From Burkholderiales bacterium (GTDB lineage Bacteria; Pseudomonadota; Gammaproteobacteria; Burkholderiales; Burkholderiaceae_C): 64,000 nt of DNA. Below, in pieces: positions 1 to 10,438 of this stretch. The number at the start of each line of letters is the position of its first letter. The stretch's first letter is position 1. The stretch spans positions 62,001 through 126,000 of the forward strand of contig JACPOI010000057.1 of the NCBI GenBank assembly GCA_016185015.1, in the 5' to 3' direction. A model generated the notes under the pieces. The model was given only the letters and a program-made list of their open reading frames with translations, did not search any database and was not told the origin of the DNA. Position numbers and translations under genes: made by a program.

Positions 1-152
1 ATGTGACTGTTTTGCCCGGCAGCTATCTGGCGCGCGAGGCCGGCGGCTTCAACCCCGGCGCCGGGCGCGTGCGCATGGCGCTGGTGGCCGAAACCGCCGA
101 ATGCGCGGAAGCGGCCGAACGCATCATTCAATTTGTCCAATCCAGAAACTGA
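1..152 (+). CDS. dapC: Succinyldiaminopimelate aminotransferase DapC, C-terminal end (partial)
   Basis: The reading frame is open from base 3 and stops with TGA at 150-152, giving about 49 residues; the start lies outside the window. The visible segment carries LPGSYLAR followed by [12 protein letters not shown], which is the usual end of the class I PLP aminotransferases annotated as DapC. These convert N-succinyl-2-amino-6-ketopimelate to N-succinyl-LL-diaminopimelate in lysine and peptidoglycan synthesis. The next gene is dapD, the preceding enzyme of the same pathway, 17 bases downstream, and this context supports the call. Another class I aminotransferase cannot be strictly excluded from so short a fragment. 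Confidence 0.8.
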   Translation, partial: VTVLPGSYLAREAGGFNPGAGRVRMALVAETAECAEAAERIIQFVQSRN

Positions 153-169
153 AACTCCGAGTCCTACAC

Positions 170-994
170 ATGAGCCAACAACTGCAACAGATCATCGAAG
201 CTGCCTGGGAAAACCGCGCCAACATCTCCGTCAAGTCCGCGCCCAAGGAAGTGGCCGACGCGGTCGAGCACGTCATCTCCGAGCTGAACAAGGGCCGCCT
301 GCGCGTGGCCACGCGCGAATCCGTGGGCAAGTGGACGGTGCACCAGTGGATCAAGAAGGCCGTGCTGCTGTCCTTCCGCCTCAAGGACAACGAGGTCATC
401 AAGGCCGGCGATCTGGGCTTCTACGACAAGGTGCAGACCAAGTTCGCCCACCTCTCGGCTGAAGAAATGGCCGCCACCGGCGTGCGTGTGGTGCCGCCGG
501 CCGTGGCCCGCCGCGGCAGCTTCATCGCCAAGGGCGCCATCCTGATGCCCAGCTACGTGAACATCGGCGCCTACGTGGACGAGAACACCATGGTCGACAC
601 CTGGGCTACCGTGGGCTCCTGCGCGCAGATCGGCAAGAACGTGCACCTCTCGGGTGGCGTGGGCATCGGCGGCGTGCTGGAGCCCGTACAGGCCGGCCCG
701 ACCATCATCGAGGACAACTGCTTCATCGGCGCGCGCTCGGAGATCGTCGAGGGCGTGGTGGTCGAGGAAAACTCGGTCATCTCCATGGGCGTGTACATCG
801 GCCAGAGCACCAAGATCTATGACCGCGCCACCGGCGAAGTCCACTACGGCCGCGTGCCGGCCGGCTCGGTCGTGGTCTCGGGCAACCTGCCCAGCGCCGA
901 CGGCAAGTACAGCCTGTATTGCGCCGTGATCGTCAAGCGCGTGGATGCACAGACCCGCTCCAAGACCAGCCTGAACGACCTGCTGCGCGACTGA
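170..994 (+). CDS. dapD: 2,3,4,5-tetrahydropyridine-2,6-dicarboxylate N-succinyltransferase
   Basis: Cytoplasmic enzyme that succinylates tetrahydrodipicolinate with succinyl-CoA in the diaminopimelate/lysine pathway. The product is 274 aa, normal for the family. Residues 1-100 form the helical N-terminal part; about 110-235 are left-handed beta-helix hexapeptide repeats (for example [19 protein letters not shown] and [16 protein letters not shown]), with the family signature [20 protein letters not shown] near 144-163. I chose the ATG at 170 (MSQQLQQ), which matches the usual DapD N-terminus, over in-frame codons further upstream that would overlap dapC. The Shine-Dalgarno is weak. It probably shares a transcript with dapC. 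Confidence 0.97.
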   Translation: MSQQLQQIIEAAWENRANISVKSAPKEVADAVEHVISELNKGRLRVATRESVGKWTVHQWIKKAVLLSFRLKDNEVIKAGDLGFYDKVQTKFAHLSAEEMAATGVRVVPPAVARRGSFIAKGAILMPSYVNIGAYVDENTMVDTWATVGSCAQIGKNVHLSGGVGIGGVLEPVQAGPTIIEDNCFIGARSEIVEGVVVEENSVISMGVYIGQSTKIYDRATGEVHYGRVPAGSVVVSGNLPSADGKYSLYCAVIVKRVDAQTRSKTSLNDLLRD

Positions 995-1042
995 TCACGC
1001 CGGCAGCGGACGACCTCGACAAACGATACAGGGAGAGCAGAC

Positions 1043-2197
1043 ATGAGCAGCACGATGGGCATGATGGAACGGATCCTGCGACTGATGTCCGAGAAAAAAG
1101 CCTCGGACATCTATCTGTCGGCCTTCTCACCGGCGCTCATCCGCATCAACGGCCAGTGCGTGCCGATCAACAACCAGCCGCTGCCGGCCGATGCGCCGCG
1201 CAACCTGCTGGCCGAGATCATTCCCGAGGAACGCCTGGCCGAGCTCGATGCCTACAGCGAGCTCAATATGGGCTTCCCGCTGCAAGGCGTCGGGCGCTTC
1301 CGTCTGAGCGCCATGCGCCAGCGCGGCACGGTGGCCGCCGTGATCCGCTTCGTCTCGGGCGAGATTCCCTCGCTGGGCTCGCTCTCCCTGCCCCCCATCC
1401 TGGGCGACCTGATCATGGAAAAGCGCGGCCTGATCCTGATGGTGGGCGCCACCGGCATGGGCAAGAGCACCACGCTGGCGGCCATGATCGACTACCGTAA
1501 CGAAAACGCCTCGGGCCACATCCTGACCATCGAGGACCCCATCGAGTACCTGTTCAAGAACAAACGCTCCGTGGTCAACCAGCGCGAGATCGGCGCAGAC
1601 ACAAAGAACCTGGGCACGGCGCTGCAGAACGCGCTGCGCCAGGCGCCCGACGTGATCATGATCGGCGAAATCCGCGACCGCGAGACCATGTCCGCGGCCA
1701 TCGCCTACGCCCAGTCCGGCCACCTCTGCCTGGCCACCATGCACGCCAACAACAGCTACCAGGCGCTCAACCGTATCCTGAGCTTCTACCCGGTGGAAGT
1801 GCGCCAGACCATGCTGGGCGACCTCTCCAGCGCGCTCAAGGCCATCGTCTCGCAACGCCTGCTGCGCACCACCACGGGCAGCCGCACCCCGGCGGTGGAG
1901 ATCATGCTCAACACCAAGCTGATCTCGGACCTGATCGAGAAAGGCGATTTCTCCAGCATCAAGGAGGCGCTGGAAAAGGCCATGGCCGAAGGCTCGCAGA
2001 ACTTCGAGCAGGACATCGCGCGCCTCATCACCGAGGGCGTGATCGACCGCAAGGAAGGCCTGGCCAATTCCGATTCGCCGACCAACCTCATGTGGCGCCT
2101 GCAGAACGACTTCCAGAAGCCGTCCCAGGCCCAGGCCGACGAGCACCAGGACGACGAACCGTCCTTCACCGAGATCACGCTCGACGTGAAGCACTGA
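1043..2197 (+). CDS. pilU: PilT/PilU-family type IV pilus retraction ATPase (PilU type)
   Basis: Hexameric secretion-type ATPase of the type IV pilus base that depolymerises pilin during retraction. The 384-aa product has a Walker A motif GATGMGKST at 135-143, an Asp box (TIEDPIEY), a Walker B segment VIMIGEIRDRE and a His box HLCLATMHANN. The starting segment KKASDIYLS and the extended acidic C-terminus fit PilU rather than PilT, which is shorter. A good Shine-Dalgarno (AGGGAGAG) precedes the ATG. The gene sits between dapD and dapE, away from other pilus genes, an arrangement I know from several Burkholderiales. A 268-bp inverted-repeat element begins five bases after the stop codon. Confidence 0.9.
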   Translation: MSSTMGMMERILRLMSEKKASDIYLSAFSPALIRINGQCVPINNQPLPADAPRNLLAEIIPEERLAELDAYSELNMGFPLQGVGRFRLSAMRQRGTVAAVIRFVSGEIPSLGSLSLPPILGDLIMEKRGLILMVGATGMGKSTTLAAMIDYRNENASGHILTIEDPIEYLFKNKRSVVNQREIGADTKNLGTALQNALRQAPDVIMIGEIRDRETMSAAIAYAQSGHLCLATMHANNSYQALNRILSFYPVEVRQTMLGDLSSALKAIVSQRLLRTTTGSRTPAVEIMLNTKLISDLIEKGDFSSIKEALEKAMAEGSQNFEQDIARLITEGVIDRKEGLANSDSPTNLMWRLQNDFQKPSQAQADEHQDDEPSFTEITLDVKH

Positions 2198-2201
2198 GTC
2201 C

Positions 2202-4499
<2,298 letters not shown>

Positions 4500-4503
<4 letters not shown>

Positions 4504-6461
4504 TCACCCTGAAAAATGTCACCCTGCGCCGCGGCGCCAGGGTGTTGCTGGATGCTGCCTCCGTCACCGTCAATCCCGGTGAGAAGGTCGGCCTGGTCGG
4601 GCGCAACGGCGCCGGCAAGTCCACCCTGTTCGCCCTGCTCAACGGCACCCTGCACGAGGACAGCGGCGACTGCAACATCCCCGCCCAATGGCGCCTGGCC
4701 CAGGTGGCCCAGGACATGCCCGAGACGGCCGAGAGCGCGACCGACTTCGTGATCGCCGGCGACACGCGCCTGGCCGCCGCGCAGGCGGAGGTCGTGGCCG
4801 CCGAGGCCACCGATGACGGCGAGCGCATGGGGCACGCCTATATGGAGCTGCACGATGCCGGCGCGCACGACGCCTCGTCCCGCGCGCAGGCGCTGATCCT
4901 GGGCCTGGGCTTTCGCACCACGGAACTCGACAAGCCCGTGAACAGTTTCTCCGGCGGCTGGCGCATGCGCCTGCAATTGGCACGCGCGCTGATGTGCCCC
5001 TCCGACCTGCTGCTGCTGGACGAGCCGACCAACCACATGGACCTAGACGCCCTGGTCTGGCTGGAAGCCTGGCTGCAGCGCTACACCGGCACCATGCTGG
5101 TCATCAGCCACGACCGCGAGTTCCTCGATGCGGTGACCAACGTCACCGTGCACATCGAAACCGCCAAGCTCAACCGCTATGGCGGCAACTACACCAAGTT
5201 CGAGGACATGCGGGCCGAGAAGATGGAACTGCAGCAGGCGTCCTATGCCAAGCAGCAGGAGAAGATCGCCCACCTCAAGAAATTCATCGACCGCTTCAAG
5301 GCCCAGGCCAGCAAGGCCAAGCAGGCCCAGAGCCGGGTCAAGGCGCTGGACCGCATGGAGAAGATCGGCCCGCTGCTGGCCGAGGCCGAGTTCACCTTCG
5401 AGTTCAAGGAACCGGCCAACCTGCCCAACCCCATGCTGTCCATGCAGGGCATCGACTTCGGCTACCCGCCGCCCGAAGGTGCTCCAACCGGCACGCCACC
5501 AACGGTGATCGTGAAGAACGTCAGCAAGTCGGTGCTGGCTGGGCAGCGCATCGGCATCCTGGGCGCGAACGGCCAGGGCAAGTCCACCGTGGTCAAGACC
5601 ATCGCGCGCGACCTGGCGCCCCTGGCGGGCGAGATCATCGAAGGCAAGGGCCTGTCCATCGGTTACTTTGCCCAGCAGGAGCTCGACGTGCTGCGCCCGC
5701 AGGACACCCCGCTGGAACACATGATCTGGCTGGTCAAGGACACCACGGCACGTGGTGCGCTCAGCGGCCAGGCCACCCGCGAGCAGGACCTGCGCAGTTT
5801 CCTGGGCAGCTTCAACTTCACCGGGGACCAGGTCAAGCAGACCGTGGGCACCATGAGCGGCGGCGAGAAGGCGCGCCTGGTGCTGTGCATGCTGGTCTGG
5901 CAGCGCCCCAACCTGCTGCTGCTGGACGAGCCCACCAACCACCTGGACCTGGCCACGCGCGAGGCCCTGGGCATGGCGCTCAACGAATTCGAAGGCACGG
6001 TGATGCTGGTCAGCCACGACCGTGCCCTGTTGCGTGCGGTATGCGATGAGTTCTGGCTGGTCTCGCGCGGCGGCATCAGCCCCTTCGACGGCGACCTGGA
6101 CGATTACCAGCGTTATCTGCTGGACGAGGCCAAGCGCCAGCGCGAGGCCCTCAAGGAGGCCAATGCCGCCGCCTCCGCAGCAGCCAGCGCCCCACCGCCC
6201 CCGCCCGCCGTGGCGGTACCCGAGCCGGCCCGCCCGCGACGCGAAGACAACCGCACCCGTCAGTTGCGCAAGGAGTTCGAACTGTGCGAGGCCCGCATCG
6301 CCGAACTGATGCAGGAGAAAGCCGCGCTCGAAGAGCGGCTCTCCGGTCAGCCCGGCATGGATGAGATCAATGAGCTCGGCAAGCGCCTGGGCGCTCTGCA
6401 GGATGAGCTGGATCAGCTCGAAGAACGCTGGCTGGAACTCAGCGGCAGCCTGGGCGACTAA
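4500..6461 (+). CDS. ABC-F family ATPase (YheS-like), probable ribosome-associated translation factor
   Basis: Soluble protein of 653 aa with two ABC ATPase domains and no membrane segments. Walker A motifs are GRNGAGKS (34-41) and GANGQGKS (about 355-362); signatures are FSGGWRMR (about 149) and MSGGEKAR (about 451); both Walker B motifs read LLLLDEPTNHxDL. A charged helical linker (about 230-290) joins the domains, as in ABC-F proteins that reach the ribosomal peptidyl-transferase centre. The C-terminus has an Ala/Pro-rich stretch and then a coiled coil (about 590-650). Its length and coiled coil resemble E. coli YheS or Uup. Older annotations call such proteins transporters, which the absence of a membrane domain argues against. 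Its start overlaps prmB by four bases. Confidence 0.9.
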
Positions 6462-6468
6462 GCCAGCC

Positions 6469-6669
6469 TTAATCGGCGGCGCGCTGCGGGCTTTGCTGCA
6501 TCTGCTGCATGGACTCGCCGACCTTCTGCTTGACCTGCTCCATGGTCTTCTGGCCCTGCTCGAGCTCCTGCTTCTTGGCCGCCCCCACGGTGGCCGCCGT
6601 GGTCGCCGTCTCGGCGCCACAGCCCGCCAGCATGAGCACCGTCAGGGTGATGATGATTGTTTGAGACAT
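6469..6669 (-). CDS. Small lipoprotein of unknown function
   Basis: A 66-residue product with a short hydrophobic signal sequence and a lipobox LMLAGC (Cys17 expected to be lipidated). The rest is hydrophilic, predicted helical and rich in Gln, Lys and Met (QGQKTMEQVKQK, SMQQMQQS). A good Shine-Dalgarno (AGGAG, eight bases before ATG) supports it as a real gene. It converges on the ABC-F gene with seven bases between stop codons. The signal and lipobox indicate a periplasm-facing membrane anchor. I do not recognise a family and assign no role. Confidence 0.7.
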   Translation of the reverse strand: MSQTIIITLTVLMLAGCGAETATTAATVGAAKKQELEQGQKTMEQVKQKVGESMQQMQQSPQRAAD

Positions 6670-6764
6670 GTTCGATTCTCCTGCTTGATGCCGACGACGA
6701 AAAAGCGCATTTTGTCCCCTGCACCGCCCGGACGGGACTGATTTTTATGCAATAATTGAGGTCT

Positions 6765-6840
6765 GGGTTCTTAGCTCAGTTGGTAGAGCAGCGGACTCTT
6801 AATCCGTAGGTCGAGTGTTCGAGTCACTCAGGACCCACCA
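6765..6840 (+). tRNA. tRNA-Lys (anticodon CTT)
   Basis: A 76-base cloverleaf: acceptor GGGTTCT pairs with AGGACCC (one G-T pair), D-arm with TTAGCTCAGTTGGTAGAGCA, anticodon loop CTCTTAA with CTT at 34-36, T-arm GAGTG-TTCGAGT-CACTC, and an encoded CCA end. It is divergent from the lipoprotein gene and is followed by a strong terminator. A -10-like AATAAT lies at 6751-6756, but I could not see a convincing -35 element. Confidence 0.97.
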
Positions 6841-6844
6841 GATC

Positions 6845-6879
6845 AAAAGGGATCTGATCGCAAGATCAGATCCCTTTTT
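6845..6879 (+). terminator. Rho-independent terminator after tRNA-Lys(CTT)
   Basis: Perfect stem AAAAGGGATCTGATC (6845-6859), GCAA tetraloop, and complementary arm ending in a run of T. It starts four bases past the tRNA CCA end, so it closes the single-tRNA transcript. Confidence 0.92.
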
Positions 6880-6908
6880 CTTTGTGCCTCAAAATGCCGC
6901 GCAACAAC

Positions 6909-6941
6909 AAAAAAGGCCTTGCATTGCTGCAAGGCCTTTTT
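6909..6941 (-). terminator. Rho-independent terminator after the tRNA-Lys(TTT)/tRNA-Asn unit
   Basis: A 14-bp perfect stem (6910-6923 with 6928-6941) around a 4-base loop; on the - strand it ends in a T-run made by the A-tract at 6909-6914. It lies four bases beyond the tRNA-Asn 3' end. The opposite arm also ends in T, so it may work in both directions. Confidence 0.88.
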
Positions 6942-6945
6942 GATT

Positions 6946-7021
6946 TGGCTCCTCGACCTGGGCTCGAACCAGGGACCTACGGATTAACAGTCCGGCGCTC
7001 TACCGACTGAGCTATCGAGGA
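6946..7021 (-). tRNA. tRNA-Asn (anticodon GTT)
   Basis: On the - strand a 76-base cloverleaf begins TCCTCGATAGCTCAGTCGG, has the anticodon loop CTGTTAA (GTT), a T-arm containing GGTTCGAGC, and ends GCCA. The acceptor stem TCCTCGA/TCGAGGA pairs perfectly. It is the second tRNA of a two-gene unit and lies 24 bases after tRNA-Lys(TTT). Confidence 0.97.
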
Positions 7022-7045
7022 ATATTCGGTTCAACAAATTGTACT

Positions 7046-7121
7046 TGGTAGGACGTGCGGGATTCGAACCTGCGACCAACGGATTAAAAGTCCGCTGCTC
7101 TACCAACTGAGCTAACGTCCC
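7046..7121 (-). tRNA. tRNA-Lys (anticodon TTT)
   Basis: On the - strand a 76-base cloverleaf begins GGGACGTTAGCTCAGTTGG, has the anticodon loop CTTTTAA (TTT), the T-arm GCAGG-TTCGAATC-, and an encoded CCA. With the CTT isoacceptor on the other strand, both lysine codons are covered locally. Confidence 0.97.
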
Positions 7122-7160
7122 CCACAGCGGGACGCTTACGCTAACCCCGACAAGCCTTCA

Positions 7161-7190
7161 ATTATAGCGTCATTTTCATGCGATCTTCAA
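7161..7190 (-). promoter_or_regulatory. Putative sigma-70 promoter of the tRNA-Lys/tRNA-Asn unit
   Basis: On the - strand a perfect TATAAT (7166-7161) sits 18 bases from TTGAAG (7190-7185), a 4/6 match to TTGACA. The expected start falls about 33 bases before the mature 5' end of tRNA-Lys. The -35 box overlaps the tcdA stop codon. Confidence 0.6.
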
Positions 7191-7936
7191 GCTCGCTTCA
7201 CGATTTCATCCAACACCCAGCCAGCGGCGCATTGGCCGAAGGTGGCGGTGACGGCCACCAGTGAGCCATAGCCACTGCAATTGAGCGTGCCATCGCCTTC
7301 GACGGCACAGGACGCATCAGGGCCGCTGACGGCCTCGCGGCTGAACACGCAGGCCACACCGATCTTGCGCCCCTCACGGGCAGCGCCGTGCTCCTTGCGC
7401 AGACGGTAGCGCAGCTGCGCCAGCAAGGGGTCATGCGTGACACGGCCCAGGTCCTCAATGTCCACCTCGTGCGCCCGGCGCTTGCCCCCGGCCGCACCCA
7501 CCGTGATGAAAACGAGCTTGTTCTTGAGGGCCCAGGCCGCCATGGCGGTCTTGGCGCGCACCTGGTCGCAGGCGTCGATGACCGCGTCCACGCCGGCCGG
7601 CAGCAAGGCTGGCCAGTTATCGGGTTCCACGAACTCTTCGATGCATTGCACCTGGCACGCTGGATTGATCTGCGTGATGCGATCGCGCATGGCCAGCACC
7701 TTGGCCTGGCCCAGCGTGGCCTCCAGGGCGTGGATCTGGCGGTTGATATTGGATTCGGCCACGTGATCGAGGTCGATCAGCGTGAGATGCCCCACGCCAC
7801 TGCGCGCGAGGGCTTCCACGGCCCAGGAGCCGACTCCGCCGACCCCCACCACGGCCACATGGGCGGCGCGGATGCGCTGGGCACCGGCCACGCCATACAG
7901 GCGGGCCAGGCCACCGAAGCGGCGTTCAACGTCCAT
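7187..7936 (-). CDS. tcdA: tRNA threonylcarbamoyladenosine dehydratase TcdA
   Basis: E1-like ATP-dependent enzyme that cyclises t6A37 to ct6A in ANN-decoding tRNAs. The 249-aa product has the nucleotide-binding motif GVGGVG (31-36), the conserved NRQ segment (65-67) and the late Cys-rich stretch typical of the MoeB/ThiF/TcdA superfamily. It lacks the C-terminal rhodanese or zinc domains of MoeB and ThiF. The start is ATG at 7936 (MDVERRFGG), five bases after the upstream transporter's stop, so the two are likely cotranscribed. Adjacent Lys and Asn tRNAs, which are both ANN decoders, make the location apt, though probably by chance. Confidence 0.9.
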   Translation of the reverse strand: MDVERRFGGLARLYGVAGAQRIRAAHVAVVGVGGVGSWAVEALARSGVGHLTLIDLDHVAESNINRQIHALEATLGQAKVLAMRDRITQINPACQVQCIEEFVEPDNWPALLPAGVDAVIDACDQVRAKTAMAAWALKNKLVFITVGAAGGKRRAHEVDIEDLGRVTHDPLLAQLRYRLRKEHGAAREGRKIGVACVFSREAVSGPDASCAVEGDGTLNCSGYGSLVAVTATFGQCAAGWVLDEIVKRA

Positions 7937-7941
7937 GGCGA

Positions 7942-9057
7942 TCAGGCCATGCGCTCCAGGCGCCACATCTGGTACTTGAAGCCGGCGACCGAGCCGGCCA
8001 CGATGGCGGCAAAGGCCACCAGGCTGTTGAGCCCCAGGGTGGACAGGCCCGTGAGGCCCTGTCCGATGGTGCAACCCATAGCGGTCACGCCGCCCACGCC
8101 CATGAGGACGGCGCCCACCAGATGGTTGGCCACGTCCTCGGTGCCGCCAAAACCTTCCCAGCGGAAGCTGCGGGTCCACAAGGCCATGATCGCGGACCCG
8201 GCGATGACACCGAAGACCGAGACGATGCCCAGCGTGAGCACCTTGCTCTTGTCGCTGTAGAACATCAGCCAGTCCAGCGCGTAGGACACCGGGGCAACGA
8301 AACTCATGGCTTCGGAGCGCCCCGAGTTGGTGGCCAGGAAGACCTCCTCCAGGGTGTCCGGATGCTCGGCCACATGCCCCAGGGAGCCGCTAACCCACCA
8401 CATGGCCACGATGATGCCGCCCACGCCCAGGCCAGCCAGCAGGTTGTCGCCCTGCAGGAACTGCTGACCCCGCAGGGCCCAGACGATCAATACGGCCCCC
8501 AGGCCCAGGCCCAGCAGCAAGGTGGCCAGGGTGGGCGTGAGGCCCAGGGCCGTGGCGGCCAGGTGCGGCAGATTGGCCGTGACGGCAAAGTCCACCCCGA
8601 CCTGGTCGACGGTGGCCACGCGCCAGACGGCGGTGACACCCTTCATGGTGGCGAAGCCTGCCAAGCCCATGACCAGCAGGACCACCAGGGATTTGAGATT
8701 GCCGGAGCCAACGCGCACCAGGGTCTTGCTGCCGCAGCCCGACGACAGCACCATGCCGAAGCCGAAGAGCAGGCCGCCGACGGTCGCCGACAGCCAGAGC
8801 CAGCGTTTGCCGCCGTGCAGGGTCTTGGCCGGGTCGATCAGGCCCGCGTAGGCCAGCAGCGCAAAGCCGGCCATGGCCACGCCAATGGCCAGGACCCACT
8901 GGCGCATGCGCGTCCAGTCGCCCATATTGACCACGTCGCTGACGGCGCCCATGGTGCAGAAATGGGTGCGCTGGACGAGTGCACCGAAAAGCAGGGAAAG
9001 AAGAAAAGAAGCGCTCAACACCAGGGTGTTGAGCGCCGAGATGTCGGCGGTTTGCAT
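7942..9057 (-). CDS. YeeE/YedE family membrane transporter (thiosulfate or sulfur-compound uptake)
   Basis: Polytopic inner-membrane protein of 371 aa, with about nine or ten hydrophobic segments. It carries the cysteines that mark the family: HFCTMG (Cys34), SSGCGSKTLVR (Cys108) and GCTIGQG near residue 325. In characterised YeeE/TsuA proteins such cysteines line a relay that passes thiosulfate across the membrane. The inferred role is uptake of thiosulfate or a related sulfur species. No TusA-like partner is adjacent; the downstream neighbour is tcdA. Confidence 0.85.
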   Translation of the reverse strand: MQTADISALNTLVLSASFLLSLLFGALVQRTHFCTMGAVSDVVNMGDWTRMRQWVLAIGVAMAGFALLAYAGLIDPAKTLHGGKRWLWLSATVGGLLFGFGMVLSSGCGSKTLVRVGSGNLKSLVVLLVMGLAGFATMKGVTAVWRVATVDQVGVDFAVTANLPHLAATALGLTPTLATLLLGLGLGAVLIVWALRGQQFLQGDNLLAGLGVGGIIVAMWWVSGSLGHVAEHPDTLEEVFLATNSGRSEAMSFVAPVSYALDWLMFYSDKSKVLTLGIVSVFGVIAGSAIMALWTRSFRWEGFGGTEDVANHLVGAVLMGVGGVTAMGCTIGQGLTGLSTLGLNSLVAFAAIVAGSVAGFKYQMWRLERMA

Positions 9058-9088
9058 GTCCTGGATTCTAAAGCCAGGACGCGAAGCC

Positions 9089-9865
9089 CTACTTGAGACG
9101 CGGCAGGCGCTGCTTGGCGGCGGCGGCGGCCTCGGACTGCGGGTAGGCCTTGATCAGGTCTTCCAGGGTCTTGCGCGCGGCCTTGGTGTCCTTGAGTTCG
9201 ACCTGGCAGTTGGCGATCGACAGCACGGCCTCAGGCGCCCGCAGATGATCCGGCGCCTGGGTCAGCAGGTTGCGGAAGTTCTGGATGGCTTCCTTGTAGT
9301 CGCGCGTGGCGTACTGGGCATTGCCCAGCCAGAAGAAGGACGAGGGGGCGTAGCCGCTGGTCGGGTAGCGCTTGAGCAGTTCGACGAAGGCGTTTTGCGC
9401 GCCGGCAAAGTCGCCCTTGCGGAACACGCCCAGCGCGGCGTCGTAGTCACGCTTCTCGGCCTGCTCGGCCAGGAACTCGCGACCATCGACCGTGACCTTG
9501 GCGGGCTCGAACTTGCGCAGGCGTTCGTCGAAACCGCCTAGCAGATCCTTCTGCGCGCGCTGCAGTTCGGCGACGTCGCGTGCAAGCTGCTCGTTCTGCC
9601 CGACCAGGCGCGCCATGTCGGCACGCAAGGTCTCGATCTGGGTCTGCAACTCCAGCAGGCTGCGACGCAGCAGGGCATTTTCTTCCGCGCTGCGGCTGGC
9701 CTGCTCCGTTGAACGCGCCTCGGAATCCTGCCGCACGCTGTCCACGCGCTGGCGCAGATCCAGAATGGCGCGGCGGGCCTCCTCGTCGTCGAAGAGACCG
9801 GCCTGCGCCACGGTGACGCCACAGGCACACAGCAGCAGGGCTGCAAGGCGGGTGCGCGTGTTCAT
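9089..9865 (-). CDS. cpoB: Cell division coordinator CpoB (YbgF)
   Basis: Periplasmic protein of 258 aa that links the Tol-Pal machine with peptidoglycan synthesis at the septum. A Sec signal peptide (about 1-22, ending AQAG) is followed by a heptad-rich coiled coil (about 30-110, the YbgF trimerisation region) and TPR repeats (about 125-258) with YNxAL/F- and AP-type helices such as DYDAALGVFRKGDF and YKEAIQNFRNLL. It lies 21 bases after pal, in the normal tolB-pal-cpoB order. Confidence 0.94.
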   Translation of the reverse strand: MNTRTRLAALLLCACGVTVAQAGLFDDEEARRAILDLRQRVDSVRQDSEARSTEQASRSAEENALLRRSLLELQTQIETLRADMARLVGQNEQLARDVAELQRAQKDLLGGFDERLRKFEPAKVTVDGREFLAEQAEKRDYDAALGVFRKGDFAGAQNAFVELLKRYPTSGYAPSSFFWLGNAQYATRDYKEAIQNFRNLLTQAPDHLRAPEAVLSIANCQVELKDTKAARKTLEDLIKAYPQSEAAAAAKQRLPRLK

Positions 9866-9886
9866 CGCTGCGTCTCCAGCGCCAGA

Positions 9887-10408
9887 TCAGCGGTAGCTGA
9901 TCTCGGCACGGCGGTTCTTGGACCAGGCGGCTTCATTGCTGCCCTGAGCAACCGGCTTTTCCTTGCCGAAGCTCACGGCTTCGACCTGGCTGTCAGCCAC
10001 GCCCAGCAGGCCCAGCGAGCGGCGCACGGCTTCGGCACGGCGCTGGCCCAGGGCCAGGTTGTATTCACGGCCGCCGCGCTCGTCGGTGTGGCCTTCGATC
10101 ACGACCTTGCGGCTCTTGTCGGCCTTGATGTGGCGGGCATGGGCGTCGATCAGGGCCTGGAACTCGGGCTTGATGACGTAGCTGTCGTAGTCGAAATAGA
10201 CCAGGCGCGAGACGTTCGCAATGGCGGCCTGGGAGGATTTGCCGTCGTCGACCGGGGTCACCGCAGTCTTGGCGACCACGCTGTCGCCGGAGCCGGCCGC
10301 AGCGCCGCTGGAACGGTCGTCAACCGGCGGGTTGTCCAGGTTGACGGAAGAGCAGCCTGCCACCAGCAAGGTGACAGCGCCGATCAGGGCGAGTTTTTTC
10401 ATCGACAT
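9887..10408 (-). CDS. pal: Peptidoglycan-associated lipoprotein Pal
   Basis: Outer-membrane lipoprotein of 173 aa. The signal peptide ends with lipobox LLVAGC (Cys19). A low-complexity linker (about 20-65) leads to an OmpA-like peptidoglycan-binding domain containing YFDYDSYVIKPE and the motif GHTDERGGREYNLALGQRRA, which binds diaminopimelate. Shine-Dalgarno GGAG lies eight bases before the chosen ATG. Works with TolB and CpoB in outer-membrane constriction. Confidence 0.97.
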   Translation of the reverse strand: MSMKKLALIGAVTLLVAGCSSVNLDNPPVDDRSSGAAAGSGDSVVAKTAVTPVDDGKSSQAAIANVSRLVYFDYDSYVIKPEFQALIDAHARHIKADKSRKVVIEGHTDERGGREYNLALGQRRAEAVRRSLGLLGVADSQVEAVSFGKEKPVAQGSNEAAWSKNRRAEISYR

Positions 10409-10438
10409 GTTTTTTACTCCTGTGGTATCGATAGGGAA

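Noticed and set aside
9059-9079. Hairpin between cpoB and the YeeE/YedE gene as a terminator
   Set aside because: A 6-bp stem only, without a T-run on the - strand.
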